A stretch of 64,000 nucleotides of DNA from Tachypleus tridentatus (Eukaryota; Arthropoda; Merostomata; Xiphosura; Limulidae). The notes under the pieces are model-generated. The model had not been told where the DNA came from. It was given only the letters and a program-made list of their open reading frames with translations, and made no database searches. The translations under genes and the position numbers were made by a program. Of the stretch, positions 11,376 to 23,459 are shown piece by piece (within the stretch, counting starts at the first letter, position 1; every line of letters begins with the position of its first letter). Location of the stretch: assembly GCF_004210375.1 (NCBI RefSeq), contig NC_134837.1, positions 14,949,798-15,013,797 of the forward strand. The letters run 5' to 3'.

Positions 11376-12850
11376 GTTGGTTGGTTTGATGGTGCAAAGC
11401 AACTAGGCTACCTGCACCAAACATCCAGCAAAAAAGTTAAAAATAAAATTATTAAAATTTGTAAAATGAAATCACAGTAAAACAAAAAGCTTAATTTTTG
11501 AATTAAAAATATAAATAGCATTAAATCCAATTCTAATATCTAGTTTAGAACAGTAAGAGAGAAACTACAAGAATGAAAGTTTTAAAAGACTTTCCATAGC
11601 ATAATTTTAATTATCATAACTCACTAGCATGACTAACAGGTCAGTTCAAACATCAGCATTAGATACCCAAACTTAACCTTTCCAGTCCTGGTTTTCAGTT
11701 ATTTGATGTTACGGCCATTTTGTAACTTCAAATTGAACTAGTTGTACCTTTAATTGTTAAAAAAGGTCTAATTTATAAATCAAAATCTTAAATAGTATTA
11801 AAATGATGAACAGTCTTTAAAAAACTAAAAAACATTTGTAAAGTGGACAGTGTCACCGTCACAAATGACAGTAATGTCATGGATAAACCTTGGAACAAAA
11901 CATGTTTAAAAAGGTGTCATCGTTGAGAGCAGTAACTATGGCAAGATAGTAAAATGCGACTTATTGTAACCTGCGTGTCACACAGACAACATATTATTGA
12001 TGCATCAGTCCAGGTTAAAAAAAAAAAAAGTTGAAAAACTGTGACCAATGCGTAGTATAGTTAGGACAACTTCCTCTTTCCGATTCTTACGTAAGCAAGT
12101 CAGCCAAAGTCTAATAAATGGTTTTATTTGGAAAAGCTTGTTTTCACATTGCTCACTTCAAGTCAACTGCAAACTGGCATTGAGCCAAGCCTTGAATACA
12201 GGACCATAGTCCATGTATAGAACAGGTACAGCAGTGATAGTACCAGAGCAGACTGCTTTAGCTGCTGTGTCTGTGAGCCTGTTCCCAATAATACCAACAT
12301 GGCCTGGCATCCAGAAAAACTGCATAGAAGTAGATAATAAAAAAAAAATGGGCCAGTCAGTTTTGAGTATCGTTGAGAACAGGATGAGAACTAACATGAA
12401 GTGATTCCAGGGCCAGTAGAGAACAAAGCAAGTCAGCATAAATAGTGCAGTTTGAGCACTGCTTCACTTCTATGTGATCCAGTTCAGCAGTGAATGCACA
12501 AACTGTAGAGGGGATTCTGTGCACAACCACCAAACCACAATAAATCATTGGAGAGCCCACAGCCACCAGATTTAAAACCATCTGTATAAATAGGAATAGA
12601 AGGATGGTTTGAAAGATGTTCAAGAAATAAAAGACCCTACTTCCAACTGGGAGTATCTGCTTTTCTCAGACAACTTAAACAAAGGACACATTTGGAGACT
12701 ATAATAAGCCATGGTGGGATGGGCTGACCAGAGAATACAGCAATGTTATCCAAAACAGACCCAAGTCACCCAACTGCAGCTGGATACAAAGGCCAAAAGG
12801 AATAATGGCAGAACATCTGTTCTGAAAAAGCATGGCCCACTGAATTTTAT
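11376..12850 (-). mobile_element. Jockey-like LINE, 5'-truncated copy with RNase H and 3' UTR
   Basis: The 3' end at 11376 (TTGGTTGGTTTGATGG... on the plus strand) and the 3' UTR words CCTTTCCAGTCCTGGTTTTC and ACTAACAGGTCAG match the LINE at 4233-7000. Upstream on the minus strand lies a decayed RNase H domain and more ORF2 tail up to about 12850. It is 5'-truncated. No clear target-site duplication was found. Confidence 0.75.
12158..12623 (-). pseudogene. LINE RNase H domain fragment
   Basis: Two overlapping frames read as the RNase H part of a Jockey ORF2. An upstream piece contains STVCAFTAELDHIEV (TAEL motif with catalytic Glu) and LLALESLHVSSHPVLNDTQN. A downstream piece contains QFFWMPGHVGIIGNRLTDTA, the PGHxGIxGNxxxDxxA signature. 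The frame changes between them and stops follow, so it is non-functional. Confidence 0.8.
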
Positions 12851-14739
12851 TATTTTATTGGACTTTAACAACTAATAATGACGTGAATATTAGTTAGACA
12901 CACTTTAATCATTGGGAAAATGTGGAGCTCACATTACACTATCAAGTTACATTACCAATGAGCTACTAATGTAGCACACGAGCAGAAATTCAGGTTCTAT
13001 TTTTTTAAATATTGTCTTAACAGTATTTAAGATTAAATTCTTAAATTTAAAATATGGATTATTAGCAAACATTTTATGCCATACTAATTGTTACAACACA
13101 AAACTGAATTAAAAATTTTTGAACATAAGTCACTAAAACTTTGTGATGTGCAGTAAAAGTTACCTATGACAGAATTAAAGAATACATAGGTCTTACAGTG
13201 TCTGAAAACCTTTTAAAATACTAAATGTGACAAGTAAAAGTACTATATTATAATGAACTAAGTTCTGTAGAATCAAATAATGGTATATATTTCAACCATT
13301 ATTTTTCACTCCTTCAATCCAACAACTGAGGATAATCTATTATATTCATAAGAAAAATTACTTTGATGTAAATTACTTGTGGATTCTTCTGTTGTACTTA
13401 ACCAAAAAAATTTTATACCAAGCTCTTTCTTCTATACTGCCTGCGTCATTTGGCTGCAATGAGCATCTGTTTCATGCAACAGCTAAAACTAAGAACTGAA
13501 TTTCACAATCTAAATGAAGTTTGTTTTTTTCCCTAAAAAGCTGGTTTTAATAATTTGCTTGGAAGCCTACACAAAGCAGTGCTTATCTTATCAATGCCAA
13601 ATTTCCATATTTTAACAAAAAACATGTATATATAATGAAATAAATAGCTTCAATACTATTAATAACATTAATTGTTAATAGCTGATTAAAATCAGTACTA
13701 TAAAACAATAACAAACTCAATACAAAACAAGCATAAAGACGTTTAGCAAAAGCCATTGTTAATCCCAGTCCTCACCTTAAAGTCATAACAGATAACAATA
13801 ATAGCTCTCAAATGCATTGGGAATATCCCATCAACTAGACAATCCAAATATTGATATTAAACTAGCCAGCAAGCATTGAAAATCAATTAAGGGTATGGCA
13901 CTGAATGTTTACACTCACTCTGTGTCAGCTCCAGTCTCTGTCTCCAGTCAGCTGTGGGATGGCAGTTATTCTTAAATCTTCTTATAATTCTTATAGCAGA
14001 AATGAAACAACCCTAATATTTCTACTAATGTAACTTCCAACTTCTATCCTTAAATAATAACAATAAAAAAAATTTAAACCCAACTGCAAGATCTACCTCA
14101 ATATTTCTTATGTAGTTCATATTTTCAACATTCCTTCTTTCTCTTGAAAACTTATCCAAGTACAACATGAGAAAGCCAAGACAAGCCCAGCTACTTGAAG
14201 ATGTTCTTTCTATCACAGTACACTAAATAAAATTATAAATTCAATATTAGCTACTTAGAAGTAGCTAATGACCTCAAGAGAAAAAGAAAAAGGTATTTTC
14301 CTAATCAAACATTTTACAAAATATTTTCATATTTGTTATAAAACAATGTGAAAGCTTTTCTTGACTGCTAGTATTTCTAGCCATTATATTCTAGTTTATT
14401 CAATATATTATTCAGTTAATATAAAAGGCTGGGAGTAGCATAGAATAGAAATATTGTGATGGTTGGTTTCATTTCCATTTTGAAATGTTGTGGGGGTAAG
14501 CATCTACTTTCATACCATTAATTGAGCTTCCATACCTGCTGACTAGTTTAATATTAATGTTTAGATCTTGTCTGGTAAATGGATATTCCCAATTCATTTG
14601 GGAGCTATTACCACAGGCATAATCCATCATGATTTTAAGGTGACAAATGGAATTAACAAATAGTTCTTATACAAACAATTTTCTAATTCAAGTCTCCTAA
14701 ACCTATTCCAAAGGGTATCCTTTATTGTGACCTACATTT
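12851..14739. other. Non-coding AT-rich stretch
   Basis: No gene is recognised. The start (about 12900-12970, GGGAAAATGTGGAGCTCACA...ACATTACC) resembles segments at 23630-23700 and 43225-43290 and so belongs to the old repeat family. A splice-flanked 33-bp segment near 13925-13957 was considered and rejected as an exon. Confidence 0.35.
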
Positions 14740-15529
14740 AAAATTTTATTAATATACTTCTTGTTTATGTTATAACAATTAGTATAGCATAAAATCTTAA
14801 TAATCCACAATTCAATAGTATACAAGATTTAAGTTCTTAATTTTATAAAGCAATATTTCAAAAGATCCTAAATTTCCCATAGTGTGACACTTTCACTATG
14901 CATCTTTTCTATTTTATAAACCATCCCTCCCAAAAACTATGAAACTGAATGTAAATTACTCAATATACAATCATCATTAATCAGACAAACCATCATTTTC
15001 ATAGACTTCAATTCTGTTTAGTTACAAAACCATCAAATAGAAAAATCATGCACTTCTTGCCACACACACACACATCTATTGTATCCTCTCATTTGGAGTT
15101 TGTTAATGGTTCTCCTTTACATTTAATTCTTTATTATATAAAACCAATTGAAAGCCAAGGTTTTTATCTATCAAAGGACATGTTATATAACATTGTTTTC
15201 CGAACTATAAAAAAAATAATTGTCGATTTCGATGTCAGTATAAACTTCCCTACGATAGGAATCATAACTAGTGTGGATGATTTTATAACGGCTCTTGTTG
15301 CATTGTTGCAAAGTTAGAAAAATTGTCTACTTTTTGAATGTTATTATGTAACATTCTTTGATAGACTATTTACTCAGAGAACAAAAAAACATTTAGTGCA
15401 TTGCCACCATTAAATATTTAGGGTTAAGGGTCATCAACAACCAACAACAACCTGAGAGATTAGGGCAAGTTCTTTCTTGTCTTTCACATTAATTCCTTAT
15501 TTATCATTATAAAAGTAACTTAAAAAAAA

Positions 15530-15533
<4 letters not shown>

Positions 15534-15561
<28 letters not shown>
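15534..15561. repeat. (AG)n microsatellite
   Basis: Fourteen AG dinucleotides in a row, followed by a short G run. Confidence 0.95.
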
Positions 15562-15564
<3 letters not shown>

Positions 15565-15682
15565 GTCCCTTTTGGTTAGGTACAGAAAAGTAATAATAAA
15601 AACTTTTAACAATGCATAAACGTGAGCTCCATGTTCAAGTGAGTTACAACTTAAAATGGCATGAATAGTAGTTTCTTGAATG

Positions 15683-15775
15683 ATTTCTTATAGCAAAACC
15701 ACATTGGGCTATCTGCTGTGTCCACAGAGGTTAATAAAATCCCGAATTATAGCATTTTAAATGTGCAACACTGGA
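15683..15775 (-). mobile_element. tRNA-derived SINE, family B, fragment
   Basis: Plus-strand words TTTCTTATAGCAAAACCACA, TTGGGCTATCTGCTGTGTCC, AATCCCGAATTATAGCATTT and CAACACTGGAGGAC match the copy at 17688-17790 and a remembered arthropod SINE. Read on the minus strand its head is tRNA-like (CAGTGTTGCAC... then a B-box-like stretch). Confidence 0.65.
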
Positions 15776-16097
15776 GGACAATAGGAGTTAGACACAAATC
15801 AAAGGGATATAAAACAAAATTTAATTATAAGTAGATGTGGTTTTAATTTGTTACAATCTAAAGTTATTCTACAAAGTAATTTATATTTATTCTGATGTGT
15901 GTGCATGTGTGGTTTAAGAAACCTAACACTATAGTTATGGTAGAGAAAATTAATATATAAAGTTTTAGTCGAAACAAATATTTGAAATGTGTTTTAGGGA
16001 TTACAGAAATCAACTGTGAACAATTGTATTAGTACACATCAGGATATATAGAACACAGTATTGTGTAAAAGTGTAAGTGAAGACAAGATAATATTTT

Positions 16098-16379
16098 GTT
16101 TTGTGTTTGTTTTGGAAATTCGCACAAAGCTACACGAGGGCTATCTGTGCTAGCCGTCCCTAATTTAGCAGTGTAAGACTAGAGGGAAGGCAGCTAGTCA
16201 TCACCACCCACCGCCAACTCTTGGGCTACTCTTTTACCAACGAATAGTGGGATTGACCGTCACTTTATAATGCCCCCACGGCTGAAAGGGCGAGCATGTT
16301 TGGCGCGACGGGGATGCGAACCCGCGAGCCTCAGATTACAAGTCGCACGCCTTAACGAGCTTGGCCATGCCGGGCCTGA
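16098..16379 (-). mobile_element. tRNA-derived SINE, family A, best copy
   Basis: The element is read on the minus strand. It starts GGCCCGGCATGGCCAAGCTC, continues with an A-box-like TTAAGGCGTGCGAC, a loop CTTGTAATC with a TGT-like anticodon, and a B box GGGTTCGCATCCC, all in tRNA order. A tRNA-unrelated body follows. The tail ends CAGATAGCCCTCGTGTAGCT then TTGTGCGAATT. It is flanked by an imperfect duplication (GATAATATTTT at 16087-16097, GAGAATATTTT at 16380-16390). Confidence 0.9.
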
Positions 16380-16744
16380 GAGAATATTTTATCATTCATT
16401 CCATCTCATTGGGCTGATTCTTCCACGCCATTATAGAATGTAAATTTCGATACTGTGGTAATGCTTTGCTGATCCCTGTTGACAAGTGAATGAGCCAGGG
16501 TGAGAATACTTATCATTCTTTAGAATTCCCATATAATTATACCAAGGGCATCTTATAAGTGTTCTGCTTGAATGAACATGCTGATTAAATTTAAAGGTCT
16601 GAATAAATGTCATGGTACCCCATGCAGTGTCTTAGCTGTACAGCAAGAAGAGAGCATATAGTAAATGTTAGAATAAATCAATTTAATAGCACTCCACAAA
16701 TAAACCTTTATAAAAATAGTATTTAACACTATACATTAAATTTT

Positions 16745-18020
16745 GTTGTCATGCCACAACCCAAAGAGTGTAGAAAATTGTCAGAAGAGCAGAGTTTACA
16801 TAAAAGATTTGTGATGCTGTTTGGACAGTTTGATAAATTGTTGCAGACTTAAAATGCTCCACCAACACTGTAAATTACACCCTCTATCATGAAACCAAAA
16901 CAGGTAAATTTAAAAATAAGAAATGATGAGGCGCAACACCTAAACTCAGTAATACTGATGTTATCTTTGTTTATGCAGCCTTTGGGACAGAAGGAAGACT
17001 GTTACTGATCTCAAGCATGAAAGAAAATTGTCAAGATCTGTAGTATTAAGAATACTTAATGAAAATGGAATATTTAGTTGTGTAGAAGTTAAGAACCTTT
17101 ACTTCAATCTCCAAATATTGACAAGAGACTGATATTTGCTAAAAAAAAAAAAAACTGAACTATTAATCATTGGAAAATGGTGTTATAGATGGAGGAATCC
17201 AAGTCTAAAGTATATGGTTCAAAGCACAGTTTGTACATCAAGTGAAAAGGCAAAAAATACCTCAATACATATCACCTACCCTGAAGCATGGGGGGGGAGG
17301 CAGTGTGATGGTTTGAGGTTTATTTTCTGCAGTAGTGATAGGATATGCTTGCAAAAAAAAAAAAGAGAGAAGAAGAAGAACAAAGTAAGAAAGAGAGATA
17401 CCAGCTCAAGTATTACCATCATGGCATATCAAGTTGTTTGTGTATTATTGGTAAAGGATTCTACTTGTAAGAAGATAATAACCCCAAACACTCATCCAAC
17501 CCATACAGAAATTACTTAGTTAAGAACGAAACTGCTGGAGTCGTTTAAATGATACAATGGCCCCAATTTGACAGATCGAAAACTTGAAAAAGTAAAAGTT
17601 ACTTCCCATGACACTTGATAGGAGTAAATAAGGCATTTTGAGTATAATCCAAAAGATACTTTGTTTAAATATGTTGCATGTGTGTTTCTTATAGCAAAGA
17701 CACATCAGGCTATCTGCTGTGTCCACAGAGGGAAATTGAAACCCTGATTTTAGCACTGTACATTCAAAGACTTACTGCTGTCCCAGCAAGGAACAAATAT
17801 GTTGCAATAATGCCTGAATGACTTTCTGAAGTAATTAAAAGCAAAAGGAGGACACAGAAGATGTTAACTGTTTGCTAAACTCAAGCACTTACACTGGAAT
17901 TTCTATAGTAATAAATATGCACACTAATAAAATTTTCATGTTTCACCCACGATTTACTTTAAATCATCCTTTGAAAGTAGCCTGAAATTTAATTATTGAC
18001 TTTGTCCTAACACTTTTGAA
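16745..18020 (+). mobile_element. Tc1-like DNA transposon remnant
   Basis: Conceptual pieces on the plus strand follow the order of a Tc1 transposase. They are MPQPKECRKLSEEQ at the start; RKTVTDLKHERKLSRSVVLR then ILNENG; EAWGGRQCDG in place of the family's KHGGGSVMVW; QDNNPKHSSNPYRNYL around 17465-17515; and EVIKSKRRTQKM near 17830 as the C-terminal end. Stops and frame changes are frequent, the catalytic triad is not fully readable, and no terminal inverted repeats were identified. A family B SINE is nested at 17688-17790. Confidence 0.75.
17688..17790 (-). mobile_element. tRNA-derived SINE, family B, nested in the Tc1 remnant
   Basis: The plus-strand sequence TTTCTTATAGCAAAGACACA then TCAGGCTATCTGCTGTGTCC, GAAACCCTGATTTTAGCACT and CTTACTGCTGTCCCAGCAAG matches the family B copy at 15683-15775. 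It interrupts the transposase remnant and so is younger than it. Confidence 0.75.
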
Positions 18021-18179
18021 CAGTAATATATGTAAGCTTGTGAGATCATCTCCTTACAAAATATTTTATGTTCATTTTCTGCAAACTCAAATAATCATTG
18101 AAATGATACATTTGCTACCCACAATGCAAGAAATAAATGAACAAATCTAAAATTCTAACTTTTTAAATTACCAACTTCT

Positions 18180-21100
18180 TTTTATACCTTTCACTAGTTG
18201 TAGCAGCCACATTTCACCCTAGTAGTACTCTTGATGAGTGATGCATTCCCAGTCAAAGGAATCATGATAAGAGGCTATGAAACACTGAAGTGGAACCTTC
18301 ACCTCAAGCTGAACAAGTTCAGAAGGCAACATCCCAGATATGGAATAATGGGATATGGTATGCCTTACTCAACCTGAAGAAACAGAACTCATCCTCCATG
18401 TAGGCAAGGTCAAGTCCACAAGATGGAACTATTCTGCATTTAGAATTATGAGAAGGCAATGGATCCTCTTCCACAAACCACGTATTGAAAAAATATTGAT
18501 AAAAAATAAGAACCACATTCAACTTAAACCTGATAACCAAGCATCAAAGATAAACCAGTATTACAAATAGCTTCCTGCTTGGGTTGATGTCTTTGCTACT
18601 GACATCTGTGGAAAAAAAAAAAATCAGGGAATTGGATAGAAGGGCCCTTTTCTTTGCTCTCTTCTCCAAGTGTGGATGAACTCACTCTTACATACTGGAG
18701 AAAAAACCTCTGTACACCACTCCAATGACTGGAAACCAAGTGTGGTAAGAATGCTCCAGCTCTACTAGTAGAATCTGGTGGAGGGGGTAATGCACGTTGG
18801 ATAATCATGTGAAACAGAGTTTTGGAAATAGTGCAATAGGTGTACCAAACTCCTCAAGTTTTCAAAAGCAAAATAAACCCCAATTTATTCAATCCAATGA
18901 TCAGCATGGATATGTTTCATTAATGTTGTCAATGAGTGACAGTCCAGCATGGTACAGTAATATCACCTGTTCAGCCTCTAAGAGGTCTTATGAAACACCT
19001 CATTCCTACAAAGCCTGTTGCAAGCTAGATAAAATACACTGAATAAGTGGTTGTTAGTGCAGTTGGAATCCTGTGAAAATGAGGTAGGGGACCCCGAAAG
19101 GTAGCAATAACAATACTTACCCTTCTGTAAATCTAGCAGACGTGGTTAAGATAACTACAGGGAATAAGCAAAAACTCGCAGATGAAGATACTTCCAAATT
19201 ATATGACAGTCAAAGTACTGGGAGAGATTCACACATCACTCCACAAATTTTCTCCGGCAGGTAATTCAACTAGGATACTAAGGACATAGAAACGTGATGA
19301 ACCTGATTAGACAGGACTCGCAGAAGATTCCTTTGACTTCAAAAAGAAAACTCAGTGATCTCAATAAATAAGAAGTTGTCTAACATTTTTAAAGGCATTA
19401 ATGTGGGAAAAAAAACCTTCACTAAACATTTGAGATCTGATTGGTCACAGAAATGAGTGATCAGAGGAATTGGTGAAAAGGATTTACTCTCTTCCTTGTT
19501 TTAAGTAAGAAGAAATGTCTGAGGATGTTGATAGAATGAAAAAACATCTTGTGAACAAACAGTGCAAATCACTCAGACTGGTGATGACTGTAGGTCAGTA
19601 GCAACAAAAAATTAAAATCAAGCTAAAGTGATAGATGGCATATGATAATAAGGTTACAAATAGGTGTTGAGAAAGGGCATTTAATGCAACTTAATACCCC
19701 AGTTAAGTAACTGGAATGGTTGTTAAGTATAAAGGACTCAAAGCAAGTTAAAGAATCCAGAGTGTACAGGTGACTCAAAAATTACATTTTGTGATGAGTA
19801 TTAAAGGGTATTTGGCAAGGCCACGTTACACAGGTTGATTGTGGAAGATGCTAGAACCATTTTCAATGAGTGAGGTTAAAAAAAGCTATGGTTGGTACTT
19901 TTGACTGAAGTAGGTTCAACCTCCTTTCAATACACTGTTGCCAGTAAGTTTATTTCCAATGATATATGTCTAACAACAGGCTGAGCAAAGACTGAGATGG
20001 ATACAATGCAACTTTAAAAATTAAACCCTGCTGCTGTGCAAACGATTGTATAACCTCCATGCCTAAAGCTAGAGCTTCTGTACAGCTGGGAGTACCATTT
20101 CAGATCACTGCTATCTCCACAGAGATGGCCAAAGATGGCCACTCCAAAGGTACAACAAAAGCAAAGACCAGGATTTAGCTGTCAGTCCAGTTTTATCAAC
20201 AGGATTTGACAACAGTTTGGAACAAAACATAGTTAGTACCTTGGGTAACATGAATTAGAGGGAAGGCTTGGAGTTGCAATCCTATCCCATCCTGATGGAA
20301 CACAGAATTGCCAAAGCTTGAAGGTGAGATACTGAAAACCAAATTGCCAGTAATTGGATGTTCCAATAAACAGATAACCCACCAATCATGAAAAATAATT
20401 CAATAGAATTTTGTGATGCAGCAACTTTTTTATTGGGAGAATCTGTCTGGGAAAAGAAAATTAATCTGTCATCACAATTATTACTGATATAAGATGGTAA
20501 GTTATTAAAGGTGATATGATTATTAGTGGTCCTGAGGAAGGAGGTCAAAGTGCCTCCTCAATGGGAAATGAAAGACATCACCAGAGAATTTTCACTGATG
20601 CCTTATGATATTCCCCTTTATAGGATCAAGAAGGAATAAACATTGTGTAGGGAAGCCTCATCGTCCATGCACAGACCTTGAAAATCCTAACTATTGGTAT
20701 ATGCACCCCATCCCTGAGTGAGACATTTATGAAGAGATAGAATTCTGGATGAGGTGACACCAAAGAACCCATATCTCAGTAATCCAAACTTAACAATCCT
20801 TCAAGATCAAAGAATGATTCCAAGGAAACTAAAGAATTCAGTCAATGTTTATGATCACTTTGTCACACTAAGACGGCTGAAAAGATATCTCGTGTTATTG
20901 TCCCAAAGGCACGATGGATTTGAGTGACACCAATATTCCTAAAAGAAAAAGAACTATCTGTGTAGTGAGAGAAGGAGAAGTAAAAATGAGCTTCTTGTTC
21001 CATAACATGGAGTATGATAAGATGGGATTTAAAAAAGGTCATCTACAGTATGGGGTTTGCACAGCGCAAGAGAATAAGGATAAGAAAAATCTTGCATGAT

Positions 21101-23455
21101 TTGACAAAATCCATGTGAAAGCTTATTCTGAAGGTAAAACCCTGAACTGCAATACCTGACCTTTGTGCACAAAAAATGCTGATACTGATGGGATGCTACC
21201 ACTGTGACAATGTGAAGACAGGAGCTGACCATAAAACTTGGATATCCACATTACCAGTAAAAACAAACACAAACTCAGGTTGAGAAAAAAGTAACTTGTG
21301 AACCTTGAAGATTTTAGGGACTGATATGCACAAGAAAAATCAGTGACTGGACACCAATCAGAGACTTACTGCTGTCCCACTAGGAGATATTGATCTATTA
21401 AGATTAACAACAAACTCTGCCTTAGAACCCGTAATTTCAAGGAGCAGATTTATTACTTGAGAGTCGGAATATGCTTACACTTGGAAGTGGTAGATTAAAC
21501 CTTATAGTTTTGATAAATGTGGTAGAGAAGGTTTAACTATCTCACTCTACCAAATAGTCCTTGGCTGCAGGAGAAAGACACATCAGTTATGTCTGCAGAG
21601 GATGACTTGCAATACATTGACAATGTTGCCAAATTCTCATTTCTCATCATAATGTGCTAAGCTAAACCAGCAGAGATTCTCTCTTGTATACTACCCCAGT
21701 GGCTAGGAACTGATAAATGGGAATGGTCTTCTGTGCTCCATATGAAGAAGAGGGGAGGAAACATTTGTGTTGGGAAAACCTGAAATGCCTAGATACTCAG
21801 TCACCTGCTAGAAAGGTCTTTTACTGTGGAAAGTACGACAGGTAACTGCAAAAGCACGAGTCAAATAACTTTATAGTCATTTCTTTAATGCTGGCTTTTT
21901 CAAAATACTTCATGAAACTGATATAGTCGAGATCAGACAACTGAACACATACATATACCACAAGGATACCTCACATGGCCTCGCAGAACACTTTATCTCC
22001 CATTTGGTAGAGCCAAAGCAGATGGATTGAGCATCTTCTGGATCAATGTGGATTTTGGGAAAAAAAAAGTATATGCTGGGAGGTAACACCAGCCACCTAG
22101 TGTAACAAATTGGAAAAGAAATAAATAATATATGGCCCCATCACTAAGACAGTGGATTGACTGAATTATGGTGACTGGTGGAAGTCAAAACTTGTGAAAT
22201 ATTAAAAAGTTAGATGTTGAAGAGATTGAGCAACAAATGTGTGAGGAGCTATCCACATGTCCACCTGGAGGACCTTGTCCTAAGGATAGCAAAGATGGGA
22301 AGCAAGAGAAAAGGTGTCAAATTAGATACAAAATGTAAAATAGCTTGGTATTACTTTCAGAAGAAAGTAACAACCTAAGTAAGGGTAGAAGAGGGGTCTC
22401 AAAGTAGGAACAGACAATGATGGAGTCCTAGTAATGAAGAAGTCCATGATAAGTAATGCCAAGCAGCACATGGGAATAGATATTGATTTAAACAATCATA
22501 GAAGTGAGAGAAAGTAAGTAAGAAAAAACAGTTATCCTCCTGAACAGTAGTGGGCCAAAGAAGGAAAGACTGGTTTTGGTAGAGGTGTATATAAGAACAG
22601 TGGAAGAGGGTGCTCTAAGCATCTACAACACAGACAATCAAATGCAGCCAATCACAAGCAATAAAAAGTATGAAATAAGAAGAGGGCACAGATGAGAGAA
22701 TGCAAAAACCATGTTACAGATCCAGACAGGCACAGGAATCTGTAAACAGAACGGTGAAGAAGGAATGAACAGAAGAGAGTGGAGAAAACAAGAGAAAAAT
22801 ATTCCATGGTACCATGAAAGATGAAATGAAGTGGACAATGTCACCTAACAACCAGTAGAAACAGGAGTTAAAGGAAAGAATAAAAACCTAAGAAGATAAT
22901 GTAAACTGAAAATTTACAAATTCAGTCTAAGTCTCCAATGAACTACATGAAATACATTCAGGTGAAAAGGGGAGAGCTTGATGAAGATCATGTACACAAG
23001 AAGTCAGAAAGTTCCAAGGTAAAAATAAATGGAACTCAACCCAACAGCAAGGGAACAAAGGAAGGAGGAACTGAGCAAAAGAAGTGGAACAAGTTAAATT
23101 GGCAAAAGGAAGGAAATCATCTTCTACATAAAAAATGAAGTGTTTTTGACAAAATATGACAGGACAAGAAGGAACATAGGAGGGTGGTGAGTAAAAGGCA
23201 AAGGCACAGACATGGGAACTAGAAAGTGAAATAGAATACAAAGAGCCCAATTCTCAAGCAGGCATAATAGATATAAAAAACAGAATTGACAAAGAAAGGG
23301 AAGAATGTCTAAAAGTCTGGAAAAAACAGTCACAAATATGAGGTAGAGAAGGTATTTGGGTGTGAGATAGGAGCTGTTAGAGAAAGGAAACAGCAGATGC
23401 CTAACAGCAGCAAAATTAGGTAGAAACAAAGGGGGTAGAAAAAAAACACGAAATA
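18180..23455. other. Unidentified, less AT-rich and purine-rich stretch
   Basis: Composition changes here. The plus strand is richer in G and in A/G runs than the flanks, most strongly at 22450-23450. The only open frames are short, lie on both strands, and match nothing I know. The minus-strand frames in the purine-rich part are Phe/Leu/Ser-rich, as expected from antisense polypyrimidine. Small family B SINE scraps occur (ACTTACTGCTGTCCCACTAG at about 21365). It could be a single large decayed insertion, but no ends were recognised. Confidence 0.35.
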
Positions 23456-23459
23456 AATT

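Larger units (their letters stand above)
14740..16085 (+). repeat. Old long AT-rich repeat family, copy at 14.7-16.1 kb
   Basis: The segment about 14740-15010 lines up with about 40330-40590 over most of its length. Shared words are TTAGTATAGCATA, TTTAAGTTC, CATCCCTCCCAAAAA/CACCCCTCCAAAAAG and AGACAAACCAT. The homology continues patchily to about 16050 against 40650-41100. A 2nd-family SINE (15683-15775) and a GA repeat lie inside. An 89-residue open frame at 15048-15317 has no recognised homology. I see no protein domain in the family. Confidence 0.55.

Noticed and set aside
13925-13957. 33-bp splice-flanked segment on the minus strand (DWRQRLELTQ)
   Set aside because: It is too short to support and is not recognisable as part of hnRNP M RRM1 or RRM2. 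AG and GT pairs this close occur by chance.
15048-15317. 89-codon plus-strand open frame
   Set aside because: It lies within the old repeat family, has no recognised homology, and the aligned region at 40.6 kb does not preserve it.
22638-23429. Series of Phe/Leu/Ser/Cys-rich minus-strand frames that look like membrane proteins
   Set aside because: They are what antisense translation of a purine-rich strand gives. They overlap in different frames and show no domain or conserved start.
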